From contig CP141135.1 of NCBI GenBank assembly GCA_035236585.1, positions 74,253,057 to 74,317,056 of the forward strand: a DNA stretch of 64,000 nucleotides. Reading direction: 5' to 3'. This document shows, piece by piece, positions 1 through 12,330 of the stretch. The DNA comes from Warburgia ugandensis (lineage: Eukaryota; Streptophyta; Magnoliopsida; Canellales; Canellaceae). A program made the position numbers and the translations under genes. A model generated the notes under the pieces. The model saw nothing but the letters and a program-made list of their open reading frames with translations. It was not told the DNA's origin and made no database searches. Every line of letters starts with the position of its first letter. Position 1 is the first letter of the stretch.

Positions 1-193
1 TTGAAAATCATCCTATGTTGAAAACCAATCCTATATTTCTATAAGAATATGGGACCATTTTTTCAAAAATCATCCTAAATTATATATAATATAGAATGGT
101 TTTTGAAAATCATCGTATATTTTTATAGTGATATAGAGTGGTTTTTCAAAAATCGTCCTCTATTTTTTTTAGTAAGATAGGATGATTTTTCAA
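1..193. repeat. AT-rich foldback, MITE-like
   Basis: The first bases (ttgaaaatcatccta, 1-15) are the reverse complement of taggatgatttttcaa at 178-193, apart from one extra T. Between them, variants of the phrase ttttcaaaaatcatcct recur about four times in both senses. The block can therefore fold into a long AT-rich hairpin, as non-autonomous foldback or MITE elements do. No coding capacity is seen. The left end coincides with the window edge, so the true terminus and any target duplication cannot be judged. Confidence 0.45.
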
Positions 194-199
194 AAACTA

Positions 200-2440
200 T
201 CTTATATTTAGATATATTATAAGTCAGCTTTCAACACGATAAGTTAACAAGTTGTGAGTCAGATGAGTCAATACGATGGGTTAACAGGTTGCAAGTCAAA
301 TAGGTCAACATTGGTTAACCAAAATACAACACGATTTTTGACATGATATTTTCGGGACCCAAAAGTTACATGAACACGATAAGACTTGACCATAACTAGC
401 TAAATCCGTCTCGAATTCGAGTCGTGTTATCGTGCCATGCCGTATTTTGCCTTCCCTACACTTTTCTTTTAATAAATGAAACTTGCCGGTTAATATGAAC
501 TCCAATAAAAAATTCAAAAGCACAAAAATTAGGATCATGGAGACCTTTGACTCTTCCTACATTAAGATGCAAACTTCCGGCCAACAACCTTACAAGACTC
601 AAATTCTTAAATTGTGTTTCAGGCTTCTGATCTTGCTAATGAAAGCAGACGAGGAGAAGTCATGGAGACAAGAACTTTAAGGGCTGTCGAAAAATAAAAC
701 CAAACAGAAGGGGCACTGAGGCATAAAGGTTGTGGTTCGAAACTATAGAACTTGTGAGCGCACTGACAAAGGAATCTTAAGACCAATATGGTGTGGTTCA
801 TGTTGCAGTGTTAAGATGGTCACTGCGAATCTTGCAGATGCAGCATCTGACCTTGGGAGTGATGCGTCGAGCTAGTGATAGGAAACATGACCATGAAGAA
901 TCTTCCTCTAACAAGCCACATTTCTAGAAGAACCACGTACAATACAAGATTCTAAACGAACACCATATCTCAATGAAACTAGACCAAATTATCTAGAGAT
1001 TCAGTCGCAGATAATAACAGAAGGAGACATGACTTACATTTCAGAATGTGCAAGAAACAGACGAGAAAATAATAATCTCATACTATGAGATAAGACACAC
1101 ATGCAACGGAAAATATTTTGAAACTTGGGTAACGGGAAAAAAAAAAAAAAAAAAAAGGTTCATGAACCAATTCATAATCCAACAAATATAACCCAAGGGA
1201 GTGCACAGTCCAGGGCCCACGCTTCTTTAACTACAGTTGCCAATTCATTGCTACTTGAAGATGCAAAACTTGAGGGCAACTATCTCCCACCAAAGAGAAT
1301 TCTACATGTATAAGAAGTCTCGCAAACTCAATACCCAGAAAAAAAATATGATTATAAAATCCTAGCTGATTGATGTTCAACATCCATCTCCAATTAAGGA
1401 TCAATTCCACCAGAAGGTTGATTTACACAAGCCTCAGAGTTACAAATTTATACAACAATACATTTCTTAGCACTCAACATGCATATGGATACAACCTACC
1501 AACAATGGTAAGGTCAGACTTCAACTTTGCCCTGAAAAGGTAGCAACAGTAGCTGCCACAGAGTGCTGTCATTTCCTCTGGAAGCAGCAAGGAACAAAAC
1601 TCTTGCACAGGACTAGTGGTAGTGTCACAGTCGCCCAACCTTAAGTTTTTCCTTCACTTGTTCGGAGGAGAGAGACATTCTCCTTTCTAATCCTTTCATT
1701 GGATTCACAGGGAGTGCCGCTTTTTTAGTCGAAACAGGTGCCACTTGTTATGGGCCTTTGGCATTGTTGAATGCTGCAAGGGGATAATAAGGGTGAATCC
1801 CCACTTGTCGTATCTCTTTGCTGTTCTGTAGGTTTAGGGGGGAAAGGAAACTGAATGGAATTGACAGAGCTTATTCTCTTGCAATCCGTCTCATTAGTCA
1901 GATCAGCTGGAAACTAAGCAGAAGAACAACTTCACTCCCTTGTCCTAGTGCAGCCTCTACCATATCACTGTGCAAGATTGAACAAAGGATTGTAGAGTTC
2001 CTCGCTGGCTATTCAGGCCTGCAATTTTGTTCCGTTGCCGATGGAGTGATGAAGTTGAATTCTAATAAAACAGTAGACAGAACGCTACTGGTGGATGATT
2101 CTCTATTTGAAAACATTATTAACGTCGTCTACACTTGTTTTTCTCTGCTTACATCACAAGACTATCACAACGATTCCACATTTCCTGCCCAAAAGAATTT
2201 ATTGCTTATCAACGATTACCCAAAGCTCCCAATGCTGTATATCAGAATTCACCCGGCACATCCCGCTTTCCACATTTCCGGACTGAAAGAATGCATCAAA
2301 GATTATCTACAGCTGCTAATGTCATATCAGAATTCATCTACACATCATTTCTCCACTTACATTTTCAAACAAGTTCACAAGATTATCAATTCCACATTTC
2401 CAGACCGAACTTATCAAAGAATATCTATAGAATACTAATT
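200..2440. other. No supported gene; repeat-like spacer
   Basis: From 225 to 450 the sequence is rich in repeated cacgat, gtcaaca and gttaac words, resembling degraded transposon DNA. There is a run of A at 1138-1156. A minus-strand stretch near 1671-1633 reads MSLSSEQVKEKLK up to a possible donor, and a possible final exon reading GKVEV-stop lies near 1534. Together they make no recognisable protein. Around 2170-2400 the word cacatttcc recurs with loosely repeated flanks. I see no gene I can support. Confidence 0.4.
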
Positions 2441-2520
2441 TGAAGAAAAACACAGATCACATTATGTTTTGTATCAATACACCGATTTATAAATACAAGA
2501 ATCAGAAACCATACTTACAA

Positions 2521-3414
2521 TTACAATGTATCATCTACACTCCGCAGCCGCGTTTCCACCAACCAGGCACTGAATTCCCCATCACTAACCTTCAACATTT
2601 CCGATAATTTCATTGAAAACCCATGCTCAACCAAAAGCCTATGCCTGGGTTTAATCTTCCCCTCCAAACTGAACGAAAAATACTGCGGAAAGTCCTTCAA
2701 TTCCTTCAAGTCCCCATTCATATCATTCAAAAAATACTCGACCTTCGGCTGGAAATTGTTCTCGATACTAAACGTAAACAACCCGGGGGATCTCAACACC
2801 ATTCTAACAGCCTCCTTATAAGAAAAACCCAAACTTTGAAGGTAATCGAGCTTTGGCAAAAGCGTAGTTTCTACTGATGAAACCAACAGCAATGTAGTCT
2901 GGCAATCGATTGCATGAGCTCCTACAAACCCCAATCGACGAAGAAAATACAATGTAGGTCGTAATTGTTCCGAAACACTGCAAATCAAGAGTCTGGGGCA
3001 TCGAATTATGCATTTTCGAATGTCGGGATAAGGAATTCTTACATCATAGAGAAGGAATTCAAAAATCGGGTAGAGATCGGCGTCAGCATCCGCGGTGAGA
3101 AGCTGGGGGTGCATTCCGAAGATCCGACCCATATCGGAACGAGCGATTCCCATCGAATAGAGGCATCTTTCGACGGATTTGACAATATTGAGAGATGCAG
3201 AGCGGAAATTGGGATTTTTCTCGAGGGCTTTTGATGAATCGATGTTTAGGGTTTCGAGGTAGAGGAGTTTTTGCCGGAATTTGAGGCCGGAATCGGAGAG
3301 ATTGGGGTTGGAGAGGAGTCGGGGAAAGGGGGTTAGGGTTTTCAAAGGGGGTATTTTTCTGGTGTTTGGCTTTTGGGGAGATTTTGGAGAGAAGATTTGC
3401 AGTCGGATTATCAT
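2521..3414 (-). CDS. mTERF-family organelle nucleic-acid-binding protein (At2g34620-like)
   Basis: A single uninterrupted exon encodes 297 residues, close to the usual length of this short mTERF subgroup. The first 40 or so residues are rich in Lys, Pro, Ser and Thr and poor in acidic residues (MIIRLQIFSPKSPQKPNTR...), as expected of an organelle transit peptide. From about residue 75 onward there are tandem degenerate mTERF helices with the typical leucine/proline pattern: IFGMHPQLLT, IIRCPRLLICSV, FLRRLGFVG, LQSLGFSYKEA, VLRSPGLFTFSIE, and near the C-terminus FPQYFSFSLEGKIKPRHRLL. These match the small plant proteins typified by Arabidopsis At2g34620. mTERF proteins bind plastid or mitochondrial nucleic acids and affect transcription, splicing or ribosome maturation; the target of this one is unknown. 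The ATG at 3414 is the first that yields a plausible presequence. The gene is divergent from the MADS-box gene to its right. Confidence 0.9.
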   Translation of the reverse strand: MIIRLQIFSPKSPQKPNTRKIPPLKTLTPFPRLLSNPNLSDSGLKFRQKLLYLETLNIDSSKALEKNPNFRSASLNIVKSVERCLYSMGIARSDMGRIFGMHPQLLTADADADLYPIFEFLLYDVRIPYPDIRKCIIRCPRLLICSVSEQLRPTLYFLRRLGFVGAHAIDCQTTLLLVSSVETTLLPKLDYLQSLGFSYKEAVRMVLRSPGLFTFSIENNFQPKVEYFLNDMNGDLKELKDFPQYFSFSLEGKIKPRHRLLVEHGFSMKLSEMLKVSDGEFSAWLVETRLRSVDDTL

Positions 3415-3534
3415 CTTTGAGTGGCAGCAATTCAGAGAGGTTGGGGAGAAGGGATTTTGTTTTGCAACGCAGGTATGTTGGTCTCGCGAGTGTCAAAACT
3501 AGACCCACTGAGAAAAAGACTCCACTAAAAATAG

Positions 3535-3560
3535 TGGGCCTATTTATTTAATATTGGGCT
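3535..3560. promoter_or_regulatory. Paired site II (TGGGCY) motifs upstream of the mTERF gene
   Basis: TGGGCC at 3535-3540 and TGGGCT at 3555-3560 lie about 120-145 bp upstream of the mTERF ATG. Paired TGGGCC/T site II elements, bound by TCP factors, are known to be common in promoters of plant genes for organelle-directed and translation-related proteins. The assignment rests on the motif and its position only. Confidence 0.4.
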
Positions 3561-3564
3561 TAAT

Positions 3565-4800
3565 GCTTGTAAAAATAACACTAACCCCCCTTATCTAGGA
3601 TCTTTTTTTCTTCTTTTTTCTTTAAAAGAAAAATTTTACAAAACAAATCACTCATAATTTCTCACCATAAATCTAATTTCTAGCCAATGAAAAAAGTAGA
3701 AATTCAAACTTGCAACCAAAGAGATGTCAAGTTGTCTGCCGCCAACTGCACCAGACATTTGTTAGATTACTCTGAAATGTAGTACAAAATAGTTTGACAA
3801 AACCCAATAAATCATTTTAAAAAACAAATAGATTTATGCAAACACAGACGAAATAACCTCACAAACTCTAGCAATTGTTTTAGAATAATGTTATTCGATG
3901 TTCGCTATTCTAGACTAGCATAATCCATGAGTCATATTTTCGTTGCAAACAACCCTGTTATGAGATTGGATCCCAGCGACTGATTGAATGAGCTAAATCT
4001 ATTTATTTTCCCATCTTCAATTTCCAACTTTGTCAACTTTCTAATGGCTGAACGTGGGTACTCCATGAAATGAATCTAATTTTCTTAAGTGAGAAATTAA
4101 TTTCCTCTAAACCTGCAAATTCCTTCATTTCTCCATGAAAAGTGCTTACTATTTTTTTCACTAGTAAGACAGGAAATGAGAATTCAATTATAAGATGAGT
4201 ATTGAATTCTATCTTAGAAAATCTTGTTTCAAGTAAATACTGCTCGAGTCTTGTGAGCCCCACTTTACCATAGTCACCGCTTACAAGTATGTTATTTTGT
4301 ACTATTCTCCAAATAAGGTTAATGACCATTTATAATTTATAATTTATTTAATTAGTGCTATTTTAAAATTAATAATTAATAATAATAATAATAAGTTAAA
4401 TAAACAGATCTAATAAACTAAAAGTAGAATTAATAAGGATCACCCAGCTGTGCAGGAATTGCATTTCTCGAGGTACAAAACCCCTTTGGTATGAGTCCAA
4501 GAATTCAATTCTCCCTTCGGAATTGGATTCCTTATCCTAAATGACAAACATCCCATCTGACGAGGACACGTCCACCAGGGAATGTACTTTTAATTAACCG
4601 TACGGTAAATCTGACCTTACAGATCCAGATTAGATCCTCTAATATAAAAAAAAAAAAAACTTTCCTGAAGTAGAAACAAAATTGACATGCAAAAGTCACG
4701 TAAACAGGAGTTCCCAAGGCCAAAATTGCAATAAACAAATTCCCATGCACGTATCAGTCAAATGGAATTCAATTCCTAGGAAAATTTCGAACTTCCCTAC
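3565..4800. other. Spacer between divergent mTERF and MADS genes; no gene seen
   Basis: AT-rich sequence with an (ATT/AAT)-rich patch at 4360-4400. No open frame resembles a known protein. The right part, from about 4450 on, probably includes the promoter of the MADS-box gene, but no clear TATA box can be fixed. Confidence 0.4.
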
Positions 4801-5074
4801 GAAAAAGGAGCATTCATGGTCGGGAGAATTCAATGAATCGATTGATTTCTCTCCCAAAATCGAAGAAGAACACGAGCTAACGTTCGCTGACCTCTCGTGC
4901 GTTTTTATTTTTCTCTATTTCCCATATCGTAATTTCATCCCTTTTATTTATCTATTTTCATTTTTTGGCTGTTTTTTTAATACTTAATTGATGGTTGGTT
5001 TTAGAATTTCAGACGGCTTCCGATTCTCCTGCTCATTCTAGAGACCGAATTTGCAGCTCTGCCAGTCATGCCGT

Positions 5075-5761
5075 GTATGTTCTCCACCTTTCTGCTAATC
5101 TCTTCCCTCTTCCCTCTTCCTTTGTTTTTTTATTCTATTTTCTTCCCTTTTATTCATGTTTTCGTGGTTTTCGGGATTCTGGGTGCCTAGTTTTTGTTGT
5201 TGTTAGATTGTATCGATTGGGCTTTGTTTTCTCCTTTTCTGCGTGTAGTTTGGATTTGGTGTGATTTCGATTGGGTTAGGATTAGGGTTTGTAGAAGGGA
5301 GAAATCTGTTCCTGGGTATTGCTTGATTCTTCTTGGTTGTGAATTCTGGTGTTTTGGTTGGGTGGGTTTTGAAGATTTGGGATTGGGTTGGTCTAGGAGA
5401 AATTATGTTTTCATTGAATTGTGTGTTATGTTAAGATTACAGAAGAAAGGTGGGGAAGTTCTACAATGATTTTGATCCACTTATGGGGAGTTGATGTTGC
5501 ATTGAGGTTTTCGAAGTGGGTGTGGATGTGATCTTTGGATCTGTTTCAGTTTCAAGGGATATAGATTCTTTTGTTCAATTATTTGGTGGTGTCTGGGATC
5601 CATATTTTGCTTGGATTTGAAAGTTTGTATTGTATAGAAATGAATTGGTTGGTTGTCAAGGATATGAAGGCAATGGATGGGTTCTAGCCTGAGTCAGGGG
5701 TATAAAGAAGGTACAGAAACTGAGGAGCTTGTCGCGTAAATTCTCAGGTCCAATTTGCAGG
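5075..5761 (+). other. Probable 5' leader intron of the MADS-box gene
   Basis: The coding ATG at 5762 is immediately preceded by a good acceptor (ccaatttgcag|gATGGG). A GTATGT donor lies at 5075. The sequence between is T-rich with few adenine runs and has no conserved frame, as in a plant leader intron. If so, the transcript begins somewhere near 4800-5050. Only cDNA would fix the ends; the donor choice is an inference. Confidence 0.4.
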
Positions 5762-8700
5762 ATGGGACGGGTTAAGCTAAAGATAAAGAAATTGGAGAAT
5801 CAGAGTAGCAGGCAAGTGACTTACTCAAAGAGGAGAGCAGGGATAGTAAAGAAAGCCAAGGAGTTATCGGTATTATGTGACATACACATTGCTCTTCTCA
5901 TGTTTTCACCGACCGACAAACCGACGTTGTGCCTCGGACACCGAAGGTATTTGAATGACATTGTCTTCTCAACTTTGCTTGGTAGTTCCATTCAAACACT
6001 GTTAAAACAGGAATGACTACTACTGGCAACTACATGTACATGTCAACCAACGGCACTGAATAGAGCAAAGTCCAATTACCATTTTCATTTTCCTTATATT
6101 TTCTATCTCATTTGAGCCTGATGATGAGAAGAAAGGGAATTCTTTATCTAATAGAACTGCTAGCTGTTCCTGGCCTGAGCTTGTTTTAGAACAAGTAATT
6201 GCATATAGAGGAATGACCTTCAGTATCATTCATTCACATTTTCAGCTCCCAGGTGATGCTCTAAATAGCTATTTTATCAGATGAATCCATTTATAAAACA
6301 GTCTCTAACTTATCACTTGATGAATTACTAAATCTTTCTTAAAATAGCCCAGTTCCAGCAACAATTATCAAATCTGACTAAGAAAATCCTACTAGAAAGG
6401 CTTGTCTGTTGCTTTATGGAGACGCCTCCCTAGTATCTTGAGTAGACCCCTTCGTCAGTCTTCTCCATCATTTACATGTTTCCTAGGCCAATGTGCAGAA
6501 AGATTATAGGAAGATACTGATTTGGTTTTGTAAGGGACAGAGAACTTATGAATCAATTTATTAGAAACTAGGATCTTATCTTTTACTCTTTTGGACTATT
6601 ATTGGTGAATGTTCTCATTGACCCTTTAGTAGTGAGCAACACTGAACAAGTACAAGTAGGAAACTATACCAAGAAGTCTCAGTCGGTATTAAAAATTATG
6701 AAGGTGACAACTTTTGACCTGATGTTTTTTGAAAATATCTGACCGTCCTAGCTGATTCAATTTGGACGATAGGGTTGGTCCAAAAGCCCGATGACTCTTC
6801 TCTTATGCTTTCAGGAAAAATCAGTTCAAGCATTAAACTTTAAGATAAGTATCTCAAGTTGGATTTGAGTGGTCTTCCCAACTAGAAAGATATGCTGCTA
6901 TCATTGGCCGCAAAAACTGTCTTATTGTATTTCCATTACAGGTTATCTTTTCATCTAACCCACTGGTTAATAGTTTTCCCCTTCCATTTTCATTTTTCTT
7001 CAGGACATTTTATCTTTTCTTTCTGAATCCAGATCAAAATGAATCAGTTTGTTAGGTTTCTTTCCGAATAGTAAAAAAAGGGGCAGCCCAGTACCCCAAG
7101 CTCCCCGCATATGCAGGGTCCAGGGAAGGGGCAGACCACAAAGGTTCTATAGCATATAGCCTTATCTTGTGTTTTTTGCAAGAGGCTATTTCCACTCCTT
7201 GAACCCGTGGCCTCCAGGTCAGATGGTGACAACTCAAGCATTGTCCAAGGCTATTCCCACTGTATGAGATAGATCCTGGAGCAAAACACCTTTTCTTTTT
7301 TTCTCTTCTTGTAGAGTATGAAAAACTTTATGGTGAGAAATAGCAAACTCCAGCAAAAGGTTAGATGGCCTAAAAAGAACAGAGAACAGAGTAAAACATT
7401 ATGTATGGTGCATAAGCAGCAGGTAACCAAGAAGCTTAGCCCATTCCCACTGCTAAGATTTCTTCAAATGCTATCATAAGCATGTTTAAGTCCATTTGTT
7501 TATAGGTAGCTTTTGCATTTCATATTTTAATCATTCTTCTCTAATTTTGGAACATCTCCTCTTTTCAGCAATGTTGAAGAGGTGATTGCCAAGTTTGCTC
7601 AATTAACTCCGCAGGAGAGAGCAAAAAGGTGCACAAAATTCATTTTGACTAGCAACTTGCAAGCAATTCTTTTGTATTTTGAATGATGGATAGCTGTTTT
7701 CTAACTTAGCTCTTTCTTTGGAACAGGAAGCTGGAGGGTCTCGAAGTCAGTCAGTCCTCTTTATCTTATTGCCTTCAATGCATGTCATACTCATACAATT
7801 TGTATATTTTGGCATCGTTGTGCGTGTTAATCAAACATTTCTTTTCTTTGTGTATATAGACTCTTAAAAAGACCTTCAAAAAATTGGACCATGATGTTAA
7901 TGTTCAAGACTTCTTGGGAGCAAGGTATGCGTGAATTTTGGTTGAACATCTATGTTTCTTTCTTAATCTGCTGAGATTCCTAATATGCATATCCATTCAA
8001 AAAAGTTCTGATGAACATATTTCTTGTTATTGTTGCAGTACCCAAACTGTTGAGGTATGCATCTCCAAATAAGAGTTCACTCTCTTTAAGCAACAGTTTC
8101 CCTTTGCTTTATGTTTTCTCAAATATAACTAACATTGTTTATGACAGGAATTAAGTAATCAGTCAAGACTATTGCAATCTCAACTATCAGAATTACACAA
8201 GAGATTGAGGTGCTTCCTTGGATAGAGATAGTTTTATTTTACATTTTAATATCTTAGGCTTTAAGATCTTTTGGGCCATGCGTGTGAAATGACTGCATGA
8301 GAGTTTCTTACTCATCTCGCAATTGCTCACATATCAATTGGCAAACCTCTGTTAACTTTGAATCCCTTGTCGGAAGTCATGTGCTCACTGTTGTACTGGT
8401 AACTTGGTGGGTTGTATTTTTCAGCAAACATCTTGTTTGCTATGACACCAAAACAAGCACTGATTAATTAAAGAAGTAATTTCCACTGGGAATTCCAGTT
8501 CAAGAACTCAAAGGAAACAAGATGGAACCTAATTATATGTATGATGCTAGACTATTCAGAATGAGTTGCATGCAGGAGGCCTCTAACTTAGTCTGAATTG
8601 AAGGATTTTGATACCTGATGGCTAATTAGCCATCCTTCATCTGCTTCAGTCAAAGTTTACATCATAACATACAATCAGTCATGTGTTACGTTTGACTCAG

Positions 8701-11700
8701 TCAATCTGGACTGATTTTTCTCCAATTAATTTATAACTTTTTTTTCTTTTGTGGATCTCTGGATCAGCTGAACTTGGTCAATGCCGCGTCTAGACTAGTA
8801 GGAAAATCCTAAATCTAAACTAGAAAGATATCATTTTATGTGCTTCTGAGTATTGAATGGAAGTACTCTGTCATTTTGTAATGCTTGGTCTTCTTGTTCT
8901 GTAGATACTCTTTCTAAGCTGTTTACATTTTTGTGACGATATCTTCATGAATACCATATTTTGTTATTATCCAAGTGAGGTCCTCTTAACTTTGAATCGA
9001 CATATTTAATTATCAAATTTTATATTTTATGTTGCTCAAACATTAATTATGGTCTATCTTTGGCTCCATTTCTGCCTTAATCTTTATTTTTTCAATTAAT
9101 TTACTCCTATCTATTTTATGATGTGCTTTCAGCTATTGGACTGATCCTGATAACAGCAATAACATAGACCATGTTAGGACGATGGAAGAATCTCTCAAAG
9201 AATCACTTAATCAACTTCGAGTACACAAGGTATCTTTTCACTACATGGAGTTCTATTTTCAAGTTGTATATGCTTTTGCCACCAAATACGGAGTGTTTCA
9301 TTTGTAATCACTGTAGTATCTTTGGGTTCCTCCAGATAATATGGATTGTCATCTCTACCCTATATTTTAAGATCAAATATTTCTTTAATTATTTTGATTC
9401 ACATATTACAAATTGTTTTTATTTCTGAATGTGCATTCTATGTTCATTCTCTTATCCATCACCTTCTGTGCTTCTGATGTTGAGAAATAGATAGGTTAAT
9501 GTGCGACTAGCCTAATTCTAACTATTACGCTGGGAGAAACATACAGTTCTTCTGCTTTACAGTACAACCAGATGAATCCGGAGTTCCAAACCTAAAAGTC
9601 ATATCACATTAAAACAATGGGATTGCTGCTAAAAACTGTCACTAACCACTTTTTCATTTATTGTAGACAGGGTTTTTGATGCTCTAATCTCGTATGGTAC
9701 TACCAAGATAACCATATGAAGAAAATATTATCCCTGTAATGAACATATTGATGGATATCAATATCTTGCATGATAACATTATGATAACAGCATGCAGGTT
9801 TCAGTTTGTATCAGTGTTCAGTTTGTAATGATAACAGCTTGCATGATAACATTACTAAGTTTTTCTTAGTAACAGTCTGAGTTATTGCAGACCAAAGAAA
9901 AAACTCTTGAGGTTATCCTTAGAAATATTAGAGCCGTTAAATTGGATATTATATATTGTCAGCTGGAGTAGTTCCATATCAGTGAAACAGTGCAGCATGT
10001 AATGTTTGTGAAAAAGGAAGGTTCCTTTGTGTCGCCTCTTCCCTACATACTATTTCTATGGATATATTTTGCTACTGTATAACCAGTTTGCAAATATGTG
10101 AATGATACAAGAGGAATGTAGAGTATCTGCAGTACGGTTTTTATTTTATTAACTCTGTGTGCACAACACTCTCGTGAATTTGCAGATCTTATCTATAAAA
10201 AATACATGTCAACTAACAATGGAGAAAGGGAGAATGGCTGGTCTGGGGTGTGGAAAAGCCAGTCCCTTGTGTTTATATTGTGTCCTTCTAGGTTCTTTGA
10301 ATGAAGGTCTTATAGGCCCTACTGCCACTGTTGTTGGCTGTGGTTTCTGTTCTGAACTGTTCAATACCTATGATTAGATGCCAAATTATGTCACTAGAAA
10401 TCAAAGGTGATACTGACTGGTTCTGCTTCACAGGAACACATAGGGAAGCAACAAATTATGTCACTAGATTGCAATGATCAGGTAGAAATCATTCTAGTAC
10501 TATGAATCTCCTCCACATTGGTTATTGGCCTGGATCTGAGAAGTGTTATATATTACGAATCGTGTAATTCATCCTGTCTTGATTTTGTAGTTCCAGAACG
10601 GCATGAACTTACCTTTAGGAATGACTGGCAAGCAAGAGCCTCAACACATGTCTTGGCTTCACAGCAATGACTGTCAGCATATGATGTTACCTGAGGATCC
10701 GAACTTGCTGCCTCAGAGGTGAGTGGACTATAGTTGCTTCATGTCCAGGACTTTGTGATATCTATTCTCTTCGGGTCTGATTCTTTTGAAGCTCTTATGT
10801 ACGTCATTGTCACCCCTGCCAACTTCCTTTTATGTTTGAAGTAATTTAGGTAAAGGCTATTCAATCACTCCTTTCACAATTAAAATGATCAGAAGGTTGA
10901 GCAGATCTTGAACAAGTTGGAAGTCGAGGTTGTTGACCTTGATCTGAGCTAAACTTGGAATGTGCCTCAAATTTTGATTTTCTAAAGTGTGGCCTAGAAA
11001 GTAATTTTGAGCGAAATTTCAGCCCTTCTAAACATATTAGGAAAAGTACAAATCTCTGGAATTTGAAACTTGTAGGAGATCGTGCTTATAAATCCCATTT
11101 CAATATGCTCTCGCAACCATCTTGCTCAAACGTCAATTCTATGAAACATTGCTGTTATGTTTCTTCAAAGTGAGAGTAGTGCTACTGAACTGTTTTCTGA
11201 GGTCCGATTTTACTATCACTTGCCATTTTCTCAGTTAAAGTTGATGTGTCTTTCCTGGTCATAATTAAGTGAAACACTTTCTTATGGTCACTTGCCTGAT
11301 TCAGACTGAGTGGTCATGGATCCTCATATGTTTTCCAAGACATTTTAGTCTGTGCTACCACCCTAACAAGGTGCCTGCTACTTATCCTGAACCTGATTCA
11401 TGCCACTTTAATTTGATCCAGAGATATTGAGTGCCCAACAGGCTGTTCCAGTTATTTTAGCTTTGTAACGCCAGAAGAGATTAAGCAAGAAGGGCTAAAT
11501 GGCTTGACCTCAAACGTGGGCTTGAGGCTACAACTAGGAGGGCAGTATCCATATCAGTCATTCAATCTTAATTCGCTTAATGAAAAGAAATTCAAAACTG
11601 AGGCAGAAATGAATGTACAAGAATCGGCAGAAATGAATGTACAAATGAGCTTACAAGAACCAGCTGTAGATTATCAAGTTAATGACTTCGGACCACCCAG

Positions 11701-12330
11701 ACCCGGGTATGATACAAGCCATCGCAGTTGGGCTTCCACATCTGGACCTTGTGTTGTTGCCATGTTCAATGAGCACTCGTACCCCCAGGTGAGTCTTGAT
11801 ATCTGGTTTTTGATCTTCCGAAAGTGATTGAGATTCCAATTCTGATTACTTCTTTGCAATATGCATGTCGAATTACACATTCAAATGTCTATTTGAGCAT
11901 AGGCTTATTTTGTTCATCTTTTGTAATTGGACTTGAAATCTTTTCTGTTCAGAAATTATTCCAGGACCGCTCAGTAATAGTTCTCTTGTTTTCTTGCTTC
12001 ATGAAACAATTCCTGATTAGCTGTTGATAGGCTTTGGATGTCTCACAATTCTTTTTAAGACCTAGTTGAGAACTGTAAACAAAACGAGGAGAGATTGCAG
12101 AAACTCTAATGTTGTGAGTGATAATATTTTGGGCTTTCCTAGACAACCTGTTTGGCACAATAGAAACATCTAAGATGCTTTTCCTATTTCTAGACTCCTA
12201 ACTGAATATCAAAGTTCATTTGTGTATTAGTCGCATTGTCGATTCATGTGGCCATTCTTATACTGGACTTAGATTAATTTCTGCACTAATAATGTTCTTT
12301 ATATGTTTTCCTCAGCAACCAACAAACTAG
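5762..12330 (+). CDS. AGL30-like: MIKC*-type MADS-box transcription factor, AGL30/AGL65/AGL94 group
   Basis: Eleven exons join in frame with GT-AG introns: 5762-5946, 7569-7628, 7727-7745, 7860-7924, 8039-8054, 8148-8209, 9133-9229, 10434-10481, 10591-10718, 11422-11788, 12316-12330. They give 353 residues (AGL30 and AGL65 are a little under 400). Residues 1-60 are the MADS domain, from [13 protein letters not shown] to [16 protein letters not shown]. Next comes [19 protein letters not shown], diagnostic of the P-clade of MIKC* factors, then a divided K-like coiled coil ([29 protein letters not shown]) spread over many short exons, as in this class. The C-terminal part is Gln/Asn/Pro rich. 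MIKC* factors act as P-S heterodimers in the male gametophyte and control late pollen genes. Position 42 is His, where Asp is usual ([11 protein letters not shown]). Intron 1 contains an Au SINE. The 3' end faces LHCA4. Confidence 0.92.
7075..7258 (-). mobile_element. Au SINE (copy A), in MADS intron 1
   Basis: In minus orientation this matches the tRNA-derived Au SINE family: the core gaaacagcctcttgca (diverged here), then aaggctat-agaacc-gtggtc, then the 3' part ending in gggctgcccc followed by T (poly-A as read on plus). The tRNA-like head is degenerate at the right end. I found no clean target-site duplication, which suggests an old insertion. It lies antisense in intron 1 of the MADS-box gene. 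Confidence 0.75.

Noticed and set aside
1818-2438. Open frame of about 206 codons on plus
   Set aside because: It has no ATG until well inside, no recognisable domain, and runs over a stretch of loosely repeated cacatttcc words; probably chance opening next to the mTERF 3' end.
3083-3508. Open frame of 141 codons overlapping the mTERF gene
   Set aside because: A shifted reading of the mTERF coding sequence; residues are not mTERF-like.
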